This document shows positions 38,503-47,737 of a DNA stretch of 64,000 nt, piece after piece. Location: the IMG/VR virus record IMGVR_UViG_3300009506_000019, positions 1 through 64,000 of that record; one strand, written 5' to 3'. The stretch is from a virus. The notes beneath the pieces were generated by a model. It saw nothing but the letters and a program-made list of their open reading frames with translations. It ran no database searches and had not been told where the DNA came from. The position numbers and the translations under genes were made by a program. The stretch's first letter is position 1. Each line of letters opens with the position of its first letter.

Positions 38503-39612
38503 TCAAATAGCCCTTCTCGCTTCCCGGATAGCCCATTTCCCCATCTCTGCAAGAAGCAATGGGTCAAATTCCTTTGTGTTGATACCACTCACCCAAGCAC
38601 ACCACTTATCTTCTGGTTGCGTGGCCTCCATCATACCCGGTGCTATTTGTACCTTTTCATAGGCTCTATCAATTATGATTCTACATCTCCTAACACCGTG
38701 TTGTTGAATTGTATTCTCAATCAACTCAACATTGAGAGAGCCTGCATGCTTTCCCATAAAAGTAATTTCAACAATACCTTCATTACCATCAAGCTGTGAT
38801 TGAAGAAGCGACGTTGTTTTCATCAACGCGTCCATGTCGTTCACAGCCTCGAGCTTCTTTCGTACAAAACGTGGTGACTTGGATGGAACAAAATACATAT
38901 CGAGACGTGGCTGTTCATTGAAGTTTACACACATGTGCCAGAAGCCACGCAATTGTTCTCTGTCACCCCAATTGTGTTGAAGTGGAGCACCTACGTACCT
39001 AGATGGACAGCCCAAAAGCTCAGTCAGATCTTGCGGAGTGTGGTTGTCTCCTCCGATGATGTAATCCGCCTCCAACCTTCTGAGAAGATTAGGATGAATA
39101 CCGCTGCTAGCAGAAGAACCACGAGCAAGGGCAGAGCCAGCGACAAGACCATGGAATAGTACAACAAGAGGGCGAGGATGATCCCTATCCAAAGTAGCAA
39201 TTTCAGGATGCCTTTCATAACCCGATGGAATACAGAGGAAATGAACACCCTCAATCTCGAATTGTTGCACATTCTCTATAACCCGAATATTTCGAAGATC
39301 CGTTTTATATATAGCCGCACTGATAAAAGCGTGCCCACTTGCCGCCGATTTGGTCCATCTATCGTGATTTCCGACAAGGACAATGGTTTCAATACCGGAA
39401 TCTGACCTTCTTTTCCAAGATTCTTCGGCAGCGGCAATAACACTCCGATTTGGATTTGTTGCTCTGTACCAATCTCCAAGGAAGAAGACTTGTCGTATTT
39501 TGTTTTCGATTGCATACTGAGTCACCTGGTCTTCGATAGCAACAATGTCGGCTTCCACAATGCCATTATTGTAGTCATCATGGTGAATGTCTGAATAAGC
39601 TATGAATTGCAT
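38503..39612 (-). CDS. gp47/Mre11-like exonuclease
   Basis: A 369-residue metallophosphoesterase of the SbcD/Mre11/gp47 type. Metal motifs: YSDIHHD at 6-12, GDW at 46-48, GNHDRW at 81-86, then FHG near residue 154 and a late GGDNH. It supplies the nuclease for the gp46-like ATPase at 35378. It starts in a TGATG overlap with the membrane-protein gene before it. Confidence 0.85.
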   Translation of the reverse strand: MQFIAYSDIHHDDYNNGIVEADIVAIEDQVTQYAIENKIRQVFFLGDWYRATNPNRSVIAAAEESWKRRSDSGIETIVLVGNHDRWTKSAASGHAFISAAIYKTDLRNIRVIENVQQFEIEGVHFLCIPSGYERHPEIATLDRDHPRPLVVLFHGLVAGSALARGSSASSGIHPNLLRRLEADYIIGGDNHTPQDLTELLGCPSRYVGAPLQHNWGDREQLRGFWHMCVNFNEQPRLDMYFVPSKSPRFVRKKLEAVNDMDALMKTTSLLQSQLDGNEGIVEITFMGKHAGSLNVELIENTIQQHGVRRCRIIIDRAYEKVQIAPGMMEATQPEDKWCAWVSGINTKEFDPLLLAEMGKWAIREARRAI

Positions 39613-39866
39613 CAGTGTAGTGTCTCGTTCTTGTCCCGCTCAAATCGTTCATCGGGCACATAGTGTCTGTTGTCCTCTACAATATAAATATCCACATTCC
39701 TCTTCCTATTTGCAAAAATGTAAACGATGCCGACTATGATACCAACCCAGGTAAATACACCAAATACAATGAAGAATGGAAGCCAATTACCGGTATAAAT
39801 ACAACCGGCAGTTACCCCACCAATCACAACGATAGGGTAAAAATGACGTTTAAGCTTCTGGCCCAT
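39612..39866 (-). CDS. small membrane protein
   Basis: An 84-residue protein from ATG 39866 (GGAGA upstream); ATG 39884 is an alternative. Two adjacent membrane segments at about 9-25 and 29-52 (YPIVVIGGVTAGCIYTGNW and LPFFIVFGVFTWVGIIVGIV), basic loop after them, acidic tail. Function unknown. Confidence 0.6.
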   Translation of the reverse strand: MGQKLKRHFYPIVVIGGVTAGCIYTGNWLPFFIVFGVFTWVGIIVGIVYIFANRKRNVDIYIVEDNRHYVPDERFERDKNETLH

Positions 39867-40206
39867 TCTCCACAACGTCAGCATAGTAATTAATGTACCA
39901 AGCTGCCTTCCTTAAATCCTCTACCTTCTTGCCTGGGTCCTTTTTACCAGCACGTGCGATGTATTTCAACGCACTACCAAGACAAAATCCCTCGAGCCAA
40001 CCATATCCTCGAATAACCTTGATAGGCTCGAATTTGGCATGCTCACCACCGTAATGAGATGGGTGATTCACCATGTCTGGTTTGTCTTTGACTACTTCTG
40101 ACATGGGCTTTCCCGATGGCCAAATTGGATCATTGGGGCTTTTCTGTGAACAGTTGTCATGGTGCTGACTAAATCCATACCCACACTCATCACAAGTTTC
40201 GCTCAT
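39850..40206 (-). CDS. DUF3310 protein
   Basis: A 118-residue protein. A Cys/His start (CDECGYGFSQHHDNC) is followed by the DUF3310 body: MVNHPSHYGG at 45-54, a run ending IKVIRGYGWLEGFCLG, then ALKYIARAGKKD and a final DLRKAAWYINYY. DUF3310 is common in phages; T7 gp1.7, a nucleotide kinase, is a related protein. Whether this copy phosphorylates nucleotides is unproven. The extra N-terminal Cys/His part may bind zinc. Confidence 0.8.
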   Translation of the reverse strand: MSETCDECGYGFSQHHDNCSQKSPNDPIWPSGKPMSEVVKDKPDMVNHPSHYGGEHAKFEPIKVIRGYGWLEGFCLGSALKYIARAGKKDPGKKVEDLRKAAWYINYYADVVENGPEA

Positions 40207-40823
40207 ACCCCTACCGTCCTGAAGATTTCATGTGCCTCTTCCTCTGGAACTTCGCATCCCTTTACCCGATTGAGATGGATGTGGCTGCATTCATGCATAT
40301 AGGCGGTTTGCTCAATCGGTTTACCTCCCTGACCGACTTTGATGAAATTACCTGAAGCCACCCCATATACCAACCGCATTGGATAACCAGGCGTAAGCAC
40401 CTCAAACACACCAGGAGCCACAAATAAACAAATAAGGCCATTCAATATGGTGTGTTGAGCTGGAATACTCTTGAATTTCTCATAATACATGTCCCATCGA
40501 ATGAACATCTCACCTGTTGTGTCTTCCACATCTTTCAACAGATAGAGTGTCGTTTTGTCATCAAAGAAGCATTGGATACCATGTTTAGTCGTGAACTTCC
40601 ACTTGGAAATCCACTTCCATCTCTGATAGTAGAATGCCACGAAAATGACGACACACGACACCAACACGGCAATCGATGTGACCCATCCACCTACCGGCAC
40701 CTTTTCTCCCCAGGTGTCAGCGTTTAGATGGCTTGCGATCGCTGCAGATATGGCTATTAAGCCCAGAAATAGCGCGAACCAAATTGGAAAAATGTCTTTT
40801 GCTCTGATTAAGCTCGGCTTCAC
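40203..40823 (-). CDS. membrane protein with HExxH motif
   Basis: A 206-residue protein from GTG 40823 (GGAGATTAGCC upstream). Two membrane segments lie at about 10-31 and 46-66; the rest is cytoplasmic or periplasmic and strand-rich. Near the C-terminus it has HECSHIHLNR (177-186), an HExxH zinc motif as in metallopeptidases, followed by a Glu-rich helix (PEEEAHEIF). A membrane-bound peptidase is possible; no named family fits. It overlaps the next gene by 107 bases. Confidence 0.6.
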   Translation of the reverse strand: MKPSLIRAKDIFPIWFALFLGLIAISAAIASHLNADTWGEKVPVGGWVTSIAVLVSCVVIFVAFYYQRWKWISKWKFTTKHGIQCFFDDKTTLYLLKDVEDTTGEMFIRWDMYYEKFKSIPAQHTILNGLICLFVAPGVFEVLTPGYPMRLVYGVASGNFIKVGQGGKPIEQTAYMHECSHIHLNRVKGCEVPEEEAHEIFRTVGV

Positions 40824-41040
40824 GGCTAATCTCCAAAAGTAAATGTTCTATGTTGGCAATTGCCCCATCCAGCCAACTAACTATCGAATCTGGGCAATCA
40901 TCTTCTTCATAAAAAGCCTCCAAATCTTTCTTGATGCGTTCAATCTCGTAGAGATAAAAATCAATGTTGTTCTCAAAGATTTTTACTTTGGCTCTACATG
41001 AGTCGCAGCCGAATTGGAGGCGCGTGTGCTCGCATGTCAT
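40717..41040 (-). CDS. unknown protein with Cys pair, large overlap
   Basis: A 107-residue protein starting in an ATGA overlap (CEHTRLQFGCDSC at the N-terminus may bind zinc). Helical and acidic to about residue 80. The last 35 residues overlap the start of the membrane protein gene in another frame (107 bases), so the end may be less constrained. Not recognised. Confidence 0.55.
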   Translation of the reverse strand: MTCEHTRLQFGCDSCRAKVKIFENNIDFYLYEIERIKKDLEAFYEEDDCPDSIVSWLDGAIANIEHLLLEISREAELNQSKRHFSNLVRAISGLNSHICSDRKPSKR

Positions 41041-41354
41041 TTAATTACTTGTTCTGGCATATAGATATATACTGCAGCCTCCTCCTCACAGCACTCACAT
41101 CGATAACCGCACCGATAAATAGCGCCACGAATCAATGGTGTTTTCTTTCGATTGGTTTTGTTCACAATGGACTTGTGAATGGTAATGCACTTTTTCGGCA
41201 AATCCTTCAGCTCACTGAAGAACTTGATTGGTCTCCCCTCAAAACCAATATGTACAGACATCAACGGCTGATGTTTGAATCTTGGTAAAAACAAATCCAA
41301 CCTGGAGTTGTCTTTGTCAATGTTCGTACGTTTGGTTCTGGCTTCTACAATCAT
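41037..41354 (-). CDS. unknown protein with Cys cluster
   Basis: A 105-residue basic protein with CGYRCECC near residue 82, a possible zinc site. It has a helix-strand layout around KKCITIHKSIVNKTNRKK. ATGA overlaps on both sides. Not recognised. Confidence 0.55.
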   Translation of the reverse strand: MIVEARTKRTNIDKDNSRLDLFLPRFKHQPLMSVHIGFEGRPIKFFSELKDLPKKCITIHKSIVNKTNRKKTPLIRGAIYRCGYRCECCEEEAAVYIYMPEQVIK

Positions 41355-42013
41355 ACTTCCACCTCGTAATGTTCAAATACAGGTGGTGTTGGAGGCTCTT
41401 GCCCCTTGCTCTTACGATATGCTGAAAAATCGAGGAACTGTTCCTCCACCCACTGTCTTTGTGATTGGATGAACTTCTGCAGCGTCTTGGGGAAAGTAGT
41501 ACGTGTAGCTGCCATTTTAAGCAACACATTACCACATGCCGTAGAATCGTTCATGGCACGGTGTGCACCAACCAACGGAATGCCGTACTTGTCTGCGGCG
41601 TCTGTCAGTCGCTTTCCCTTGTTGTATTTGTGCCACTTTTTGAAAAGAATCATAGGGTCTGCCATGGGTTTCAATGGAAATTCCATGCCCACGCGCTTGA
41701 ATTCTTCTTTCAACACACCACGATCGTAATCGTAGTTATAGGCGCAATGAATGTCATAAATGTTCAACGTATTCCATACCCACCATGCAATCTCAGCAAA
41801 CGTCGGTGAGTCTTCAACATCGACGTCTGTAATTTTGTGTACAGCTGATGCACCTGGGTCGATAGGAACAAGCGGTCTGACAAACGTGCCCCATTCCTGT
41901 ATTGGCTTCGCATTTTTGAATAAACTGAAGCCAATCTCAACCACATGATCACCAAGAATGGCGGTCTCGGTATCGAATACTAGCACGCTGCCTTTTAGGA
42001 AATCAGGAATCAT
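41351..42013 (-). CDS. DnaQ-type 3'-5' exonuclease
   Basis: A 220-residue DEDDh exonuclease. ExoI is FDTET at 13-17, ExoII lies around HCAYNYDYDRGVL near residue 90, ExoIII GAHRAMNDSTA near 150 has the His and Asp of the h-type. It is the likely proofreading subunit for the PolIII alpha gene, which comes shortly upstream (42531-46193). ATGA overlaps on both sides. Confidence 0.85.
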   Translation of the reverse strand: MIPDFLKGSVLVFDTETAILGDHVVEIGFSLFKNAKPIQEWGTFVRPLVPIDPGASAVHKITDVDVEDSPTFAEIAWWVWNTLNIYDIHCAYNYDYDRGVLKEEFKRVGMEFPLKPMADPMILFKKWHKYNKGKRLTDAADKYGIPLVGAHRAMNDSTACGNVLLKMAATRTTFPKTLQKFIQSQRQWVEEQFLDFSAYRKSKGQEPPTPPVFEHYEVEV

Positions 42014-42267
42014 TTTTCTATTGGTCTTCCCATGATGTCGGTCATAGGCACCAGACCGGGCACCTCATCGGCTGGTTTGTGCTCAGTATACGCACAATTC
42101 GGACACTCAAGAGTGACCGAATTCTCAATGTGTGATCGCACATGAAGCACACGATCTTCGTGATTGCCAGCAGCATTGCATGACGGACAAGGAATATTGG
42201 TCTTCTTTTCGAATTTGACTCGTCGTCCTTTTTCAGACACCAAGTCACCAATTATGTTCTCCGCCAT
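42010..42267 (-). CDS. zinc-ribbon protein
   Basis: An 85-residue protein from ATG 42267 with GGAG seven bases upstream (ATG 42279 is in frame but poor). CPSC near residue 27 and CPNC near 56, with a His-rich strand between, make a zinc ribbon. It lies between the DnaQ-like and PolIII genes, so a replisome role is possible. Confidence 0.6.
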   Translation of the reverse strand: MAENIIGDLVSEKGRRVKFEKKTNIPCPSCNAAGNHEDRVLHVRSHIENSVTLECPNCAYTEHKPADEVPGLVPMTDIMGRPIEK

Positions 42268-42538
42268 CTGGATCTCCATTCAATATGAAAGTTTTTCTCT
42301 CTGCAACATTGCAAAGAGTATAGACTGCATCTTTGTATCTTTTACTATGTTCTATCTTTTGTAGAACAGAGTGAATGTCTGATGTTACGGACGCCAATCT
42401 CTTGGACATGTCTTTTGGTACGAGCTTTCCTAACTCTTTATCTTTAGTCAGGTCTTGTATGGGAAACCCTATGGAATCCAAAGCTACCACAAGTTTCCTC
42501 ATGCCGCGTATTGCGACAATTAATTCAGCGTCAGTCAT
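42245..42538 (-). CDS. unknown helical protein
   Basis: A 97-residue helical protein; overlaps the PolIII alpha stop by eight bases. Amphipathic helices, Lys-rich middle. Not recognised. Location suggests a link with the polymerase. Confidence 0.6.
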   Translation of the reverse strand: MTDAELIVAIRGMRKLVVALDSIGFPIQDLTKDKELGKLVPKDMSKRLASVTSDIHSVLQKIEHSKRYKDAVYTLCNVAERKTFILNGDPDGGEHNW

Positions 42539-45500
42539 CCAATGCTTCCATAGAAATTAAATACTTAATATCATCACCAAAGTTCTTGACTGCATCATCC
42601 AGGATGTGGGGAGGAACTGTAATCCGACCACGAATAGATGCATATTTCCTGGGTCCAAGAACACTGATGTTATTTACGATACCACCTATATGATTAACAA
42701 CCTCACTCGGGTCATGGCCATTCAGGCGAAATACGCCCTGTACTGGCAATCCATTTGCTAGGTTAATGGCATTATCGACACGCAACATCACCTTATCATC
42801 TCTGAACTTGTCTGGTTTCACCACGCACTCAAACATGGCAATCTCACCAGCCACCAAGATCTTTTGCAAATCTTCACACAATGGCCACCAGACATTGGTA
42901 ACAATAAAGCCTTCACTATCACTCAAGCTGATGTTGAGGTACGGCCTGCTAGGAAATCCACGTTCTGGATTTTCCTTGGTCTGCTTCCTATAAATGTAAT
43001 CTATCATCCCAACGACCAGAACTGACTCACCGATTTCACACTCCATATTAGCAATATGAACGGGCATCACAACTCTAGTGTTGCCTCTTTCCAAGTGAGT
43101 GGACAATCTGTGATAAATAGCCGCTGGGTGTCCGGTAATAAATGAGTTCAAAGATTCTCGCTCATTTTGAGAAATCTCGAGTTCTGTGTACTCATGCCCA
43201 TTCACACCCTCGAGCTTCATAGCTATCTCGATAGGTGAAACTTTGGAGCCATCGAACTTCTTATTTTTCTTCTTGGCCCACTTGTTGATCACATCGATAT
43301 TGTCTACCTTGTCTCGATCACAGAGCATCTTATCCCATGTGAATGCTCCTGCTTTAACCAGGTTGACTTTGGCTGTCTTGTTGACGCTGGGCATGCGCTG
43401 ACAGAAGTTGATGAACGAAGTAAATGGGCCACCGCTTCCTCTTTCAACAACAATTTCTGGTGCTGATTTGCCGACATTTCTTACGGCTGCAAGCCCCATA
43501 TAAATGTTGCCATCTGTTCCAACCTCGTAATCGATGTGGGATTGATTGATGTTAGGTGGAAATACCTTACACTTGCCACCACCAATAATCGAACGCAAAA
43601 GAGTAGGAAGCCGCTTATTATTTCCGCGAAATGCGTCAAGCAACGAGGCATAATACTCGGACGGATAGTGCGCCTCCAGGTAAGCAGTCACATACGTAAT
43701 CCAACCATACCCGCACGAGTGACCACGGTTCCACATGTAACGTGCGTAACCATGAAGCTTCTTGGTCAGATCGTCCACCCAAGATTCAAGAGTGCCTGTC
43801 CAATCTGGTGGTGGCTCCAGACCTGGCATCTTCATTGCACCAACTTTGAAGTCTTCAATACAAGCGTCCACTACCTCCGGAATCTTTTTACCAATTCCTT
43901 TACGGAATTTGTCTGCCTCTACGTCACTAAAACCAGCGATGATGCGTGCCATTGCCATCGCTTGTTCCTGGAACAAGACGGTTTGATACGTGTCGTTCAG
44001 AACCCCATCTAACCAAGGATGCCAGCTAGTAGCGGCTTGCCTTCCGTGTCTACGTTCCACGTACTGGTCCGTAACTCCCGACTCCAACGGTCCGGGACGG
44101 AATAGTGCGTTGAGCGCCATGAGGTGCTCGAAATTTCGCGGGTTAAGTTGTTTACAGAGCCTGCGATAGCCTGTTGAATCGAGTTGGAAGACGGACACAT
44201 AATCTGCGCCTGCAACGAGATCAAATGTGGCTGCGTCGTCGGTTGGCAGGTTATAGACATCAAGATCAATTCCATGTCTCGCCTTTATTCTGTTGACTGC
44301 GTACTGAATAATATCGATATTGCGTAACCCCAGCATATCCAGCTTCAGAAGACCAAGAATCTCACAATCGTACATGTCGTACTGAGTACCAGACAATCCG
44401 TCTTCTTCAGGTGGAGGAATCAACGGCACCAGCTCATTTAGAGCTTCATTCGACACCACTACACCAGCAGCATGAAAGCCGAGATTTTTGGCTGTACCAG
44501 TCAGTGCCAGAGCAATGGGAAGCCACTCTGGCTTGAAATCCATCATCTTTTTGATTTCTTCTTGAACGCTCGAGTCCAAGCTGTCCCATTCTGTCACATC
44601 GTCTGGAATGGCTTTACGCAAATCCCTGTTCACTGTGTGTGGGACTTGTAATGCACGGCCTACATTCTCAATAGCTGCCCTAAGAGCCATTGTCTGGTAG
44701 GTAGCAATGTGTGCGACACGATCCTTTCCATGCACGTCTGCGATATGAGCCAAAACCTCTGGTCGTCTTTCTTGGGAGATGTCAGTATCGATATCGGGAA
44801 GGTCTTTACGTCCAGAGTGAATGAATCGCTCAAATGGGACTCTCCATCTAATGGGGTCCATTGTAATAATGTCGAGAGCATAGCACACCAAACTACCAAC
44901 AGAAGAACCACGTCCAAACGGAACCATGATTCCTTGTTTCTTCATCCAACTAACGATTTCACCAATCAACAAGAAGTAACTAGAAAATTTCTTGTCTTTC
45001 ATCACACCGAGTTCATACTGAAGACGCTCTATGTACGCTGGGTCGCTTGCCTTTCCCTTTTCGTACATTCCACGCCATGCGTCCATCTCCAGTTGTCTGT
45101 GTGTCTCATCGAAATCGGTGTATTCTTTTCCTCCACTCTTATAGGTTGGAACGATGAATTCTTTGTTGACTAGTCCGTAGTCTTCTACCCTTCGAGCTAC
45201 GGCCATCGTATTTTGAACCCAAGGCTGAGCGTGTTCGAAGAAGGAACTAAAAAATACCGGTGGTTTGAACCAATTGTCTATTCCCTCTGGAACATGAATG
45301 TCCAAAGCATGCTTTCCAATTTTGCGACCTACACTATAAGCAAATGCTTCATCTTCATTGGTATACAGTACATTACCTGTCACCAAAACTGGTGTCTGTG
45401 TCTGCTGTGATACCTGATTGACGATACTGATGACTTCTGATCGTGTCGTGTTGATCTCTATATAAGTCTCCATCCTTGGCTTCACAACATTCAGCATGTA

Positions 45501-46193
45501 GCCAGCCATGTTGAAATCACCACCAAAATCAACCATGGCAATCAGGTCTTGCGACACAGGAATATCGGCATCGGTGATAAACACACCGTCTTTGGTCTTG
45601 CGTTCACACCATGCAACGGTCGTCATTTTAACCAGTTGCTTGTAACCATTTCGATTCATAGCTATGAACGTAATGGGATAGGTAATCACGTCCACTTTTA
45701 CATCGAATTCCACTCCAAGGATGGGTTTGATTCCCTCTTTTTGACAATCTTTCACAAAAGTTGGGGAACCACACATATTGCCAAACTCTGTCTTGGCCAG
45801 AGCTGGCATTCCATATTCCTTTGCTTTTTTGATGAGATCGGATGGCTTACAGGTAGCCTTAAGCAGGCTAAGATGAGTATGCACGCGTAGATGCACAAAC
45901 GAGTTCAGATAGGGATCGGAATATGCCTCAAGTGCTTCTCTTTGGGATTCTGGACTGTGACAATGAGATAATGTTTCACCGAACGCGTCTGCGGTGATGG
46001 TGTCGTTTGATGGAATGCGTTCCCTTTCTTCGAGCACATAATTGTTACTCGGCGCATCGAGCAAACGCTCATCATGTTCATCTGCGGACCCCATATCTTC
46101 ACCCATTAATATAACACCGCAATTTTGACACATTCGTGCGTTGAAATCGCTCGACCAATGAATGGCTGGTTTTGGGCAACCACAGCTAGTCAT
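42531..46193 (-). CDS. dnaE: DNA polymerase III alpha subunit (C-family)
   Basis: 1220 residues from ATG 46193 (GAGG seven bases before); an upstream TTG at 46238 is possible. Order: a zinc ribbon at 4-26 (CGCP, CQNC); a PHP domain from about 96 (FVHLRVHTHLSLL, GMPALAKTEFGNM); polymerase core with GRGSSVGS at 427-434, the catalytic PDIDTD at 466-471 and a third Asp in KLDMLG; a C-terminal OB-fold region. In active PHP domains the second motif reads TDHG; here it is TEFG, so a metal ligand is lost. Proofreading is probably supplied by the separate DnaQ-like protein at 41351. This is the replicative polymerase. Confidence 0.95.
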   Translation of the reverse strand: MTSCGCPKPAIHWSSDFNARMCQNCGVILMGEDMGSADEHDERLLDAPSNNYVLEERERIPSNDTITADAFGETLSHCHSPESQREALEAYSDPYLNSFVHLRVHTHLSLLKATCKPSDLIKKAKEYGMPALAKTEFGNMCGSPTFVKDCQKEGIKPILGVEFDVKVDVITYPITFIAMNRNGYKQLVKMTTVAWCERKTKDGVFITDADIPVSQDLIAMVDFGGDFNMAGYMLNVVKPRMETYIEINTTRSEVISIVNQVSQQTQTPVLVTGNVLYTNEDEAFAYSVGRKIGKHALDIHVPEGIDNWFKPPVFFSSFFEHAQPWVQNTMAVARRVEDYGLVNKEFIVPTYKSGGKEYTDFDETHRQLEMDAWRGMYEKGKASDPAYIERLQYELGVMKDKKFSSYFLLIGEIVSWMKKQGIMVPFGRGSSVGSLVCYALDIITMDPIRWRVPFERFIHSGRKDLPDIDTDISQERRPEVLAHIADVHGKDRVAHIATYQTMALRAAIENVGRALQVPHTVNRDLRKAIPDDVTEWDSLDSSVQEEIKKMMDFKPEWLPIALALTGTAKNLGFHAAGVVVSNEALNELVPLIPPPEEDGLSGTQYDMYDCEILGLLKLDMLGLRNIDIIQYAVNRIKARHGIDLDVYNLPTDDAATFDLVAGADYVSVFQLDSTGYRRLCKQLNPRNFEHLMALNALFRPGPLESGVTDQYVERRHGRQAATSWHPWLDGVLNDTYQTVLFQEQAMAMARIIAGFSDVEADKFRKGIGKKIPEVVDACIEDFKVGAMKMPGLEPPPDWTGTLESWVDDLTKKLHGYARYMWNRGHSCGYGWITYVTAYLEAHYPSEYYASLLDAFRGNNKRLPTLLRSIIGGGKCKVFPPNINQSHIDYEVGTDGNIYMGLAAVRNVGKSAPEIVVERGSGGPFTSFINFCQRMPSVNKTAKVNLVKAGAFTWDKMLCDRDKVDNIDVINKWAKKKNKKFDGSKVSPIEIAMKLEGVNGHEYTELEISQNERESLNSFITGHPAAIYHRLSTHLERGNTRVVMPVHIANMECEIGESVLVVGMIDYIYRKQTKENPERGFPSRPYLNISLSDSEGFIVTNVWWPLCEDLQKILVAGEIAMFECVVKPDKFRDDKVMLRVDNAINLANGLPVQGVFRLNGHDPSEVVNHIGGIVNNISVLGPRKYASIRGRITVPPHILDDAVKNFGDDIKYLISMEALDD

Positions 46194-46215
46194 CCATAAC
46201 CTCAGCTCATCCAGG

Positions 46216-46926
46216 TTATACTTCTGCCTCTGCGCCAATGTTAGTAAATGCCTTCCTGAAGCAACCGTTGGGCTTCACACACAACACCTTGTCATTCTTT
46301 GGATCCACCCCAAATTCATCCGTCAGAGCACCACAAGAATCACACCTGACAGTGCCCACATCTGGACGAGCTATCACCTGCTCTCCCAGCTCTGACGCCA
46401 ATAACTCACAATCAGATGCCGCATCCGGTGGCATAAAATTGCGAAAATCTTCATTCACCCCAACAGCTCTTTGAATGATCACACTGAAGTATTCCAGGGT
46501 AGGTCCCTTACCAGTAACACCTGGAACTATACTCGGATAGATAGTGGCAATTCCACCACCATCGATAGCGTAGCGCTTCTTATATCTACGCTTACTATCA
46601 ATGTCGAAGTCCAGCTGTTTCATCATTTTGGTAAATTTGAGTCCAAACGTGGCTTCCTTGTCCTGCCCATTCCCTTTCGGATCTGGAGATTTATCCAAAC
46701 GACGAACAGCACTTTGGGTAGTATCAGCAATCTTCTCGCGTGCAGATTTCTTCTTCCCCGCAGGAGGCTTGCACTTGCTATTGCTTGGAAACTGATTTGC
46801 GGACGCACAAGTCTGCTTGTTCTTTGCAAACTTGCCAACAACCAAAGATGCACCACACGCATCGCACTCCACGATCTTCTGTTTGGCAGGGTCCAGCTTT
46901 ATGTTTCTAACGTTGCTGCCTTTCAT
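46216..46926 (-). CDS. unknown protein with two zinc-ribbon halves
   Basis: A 236-residue protein from ATG 46926 with GAGG six bases before. CDACG near residue 21 and CDSCG near residue 194 with CVKPNGC near 217; the middle is basic then strand-rich. It precedes PolIII alpha by 22 bases. A replication accessory role is plausible by location. Not recognised. Confidence 0.65.
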   Translation of the reverse strand: MKGSNVRNIKLDPAKQKIVECDACGASLVVGKFAKNKQTCASANQFPSNSKCKPPAGKKKSAREKIADTTQSAVRRLDKSPDPKGNGQDKEATFGLKFTKMMKQLDFDIDSKRRYKKRYAIDGGGIATIYPSIVPGVTGKGPTLEYFSVIIQRAVGVNEDFRNFMPPDAASDCELLASELGEQVIARPDVGTVRCDSCGALTDEFGVDPKNDKVLCVKPNGCFRKAFTNIGAEAEV

Positions 46927-46933
46927 GTTAACC

Positions 46934-47737
46934 TCACCGCAGGCCAATGCCACGTTGCTGGGCAGCTACCAGCAGCTTCTTCCTTGCAACAGCATATAGC
47001 CTAGTTATTCGAGGGCGAGACACACCCATGACTTTGGATAGATAGGTGTGCGTTCCATCGATAAGTCTTGTTTTGTTCGATTCGTTCGCATGTGCCAGGC
47101 AGAATGCTATGACTCGATGTTCGTTCGCATTCAGTGTAATTCCATCATCGATTATTTTGATAAGAGATTCAATAATATCTCTGTCACTATACTCCTCTTC
47201 GAACGTGTTTCCTGTTTCAAACACAGCAATTGCATGTCGATCGTTATCGGAAAAGTCTGAATCTGAGTCTGATTTTGGATTGCTGCCTGAGAGTGAATGT
47301 TTGGTATAGAATCGGCGCTGTTTTTGAAACGACCACAGCACCCATTTTCTTGCCCATCCGGTCTTGGGATTTGTTCCAAACAAATACTCGGTAAGATAAG
47401 CAGACTCCCCGATTCTATATCCATGTTCTTCATCAATGAGACACTCGATGACCCTGGATTCAAGATCCATGATCAAATTGTTCATGTCAACGTAGCCATT
47501 GCCTACCCTGGCCACAGCATTGTTCGCTAATCTCACCAAACTTGGACGTACCATCTGCAACAATAATCGAGATGATTCCTCTCGATTAATGTCCAGACGA
47601 ATCCTACAGGCGAGGATATTGATGACTACGTTGCGAGGAGTGGTTCTTTCAGAATAGCACTTACTGACATATCTGCAAGTGCCACATTTTTGCTCTTGCC
47701 GGGCACTCCGTGGCGTGGATGGAGTTAGCCCGTACAT
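46934..47737 (-). CDS. putative sigma-70-family-like protein
   Basis: A 267-residue protein. Residues about 60-115 (LLQMVRPSLVRLANNAVARV and following) have the look of sigma region 2, with DMNNLIMDLESRVIECLIDE as the DLxQE-like part. The C-terminal 65 residues (LNANEHRVIAFCLAHANES and YLSKVMGVSRPRITRLYAVA) fit region 4, a helix-turn-helix that reads the -35 box. Cys at the N-terminus (CGTCRYVSKC) may bind zinc. No strong family call; a transcription factor for phage promoters is the best guess. Confidence 0.45.
   Translation of the reverse strand: MYGLTPSTPRSARQEQKCGTCRYVSKCYSERTTPRNVVINILACRIRLDINREESSRLLLQMVRPSLVRLANNAVARVGNGYVDMNNLIMDLESRVIECLIDEEHGYRIGESAYLTEYLFGTNPKTGWARKWVLWSFQKQRRFYTKHSLSGSNPKSDSDSDFSDNDRHAIAVFETGNTFEEEYSDRDIIESLIKIIDDGITLNANEHRVIAFCLAHANESNKTRLIDGTHTYLSKVMGVSRPRITRLYAVARKKLLVAAQQRGIGLR

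Noticed and set aside
38192-38536. 114-aa - strand frame alternative to 38188-38436
   Set aside because: Composition is low in order (Arg/Ser/Asp-rich) and it overlaps the gp47-like gene end; the other frame fits the ATGAGTGA junction downstream.
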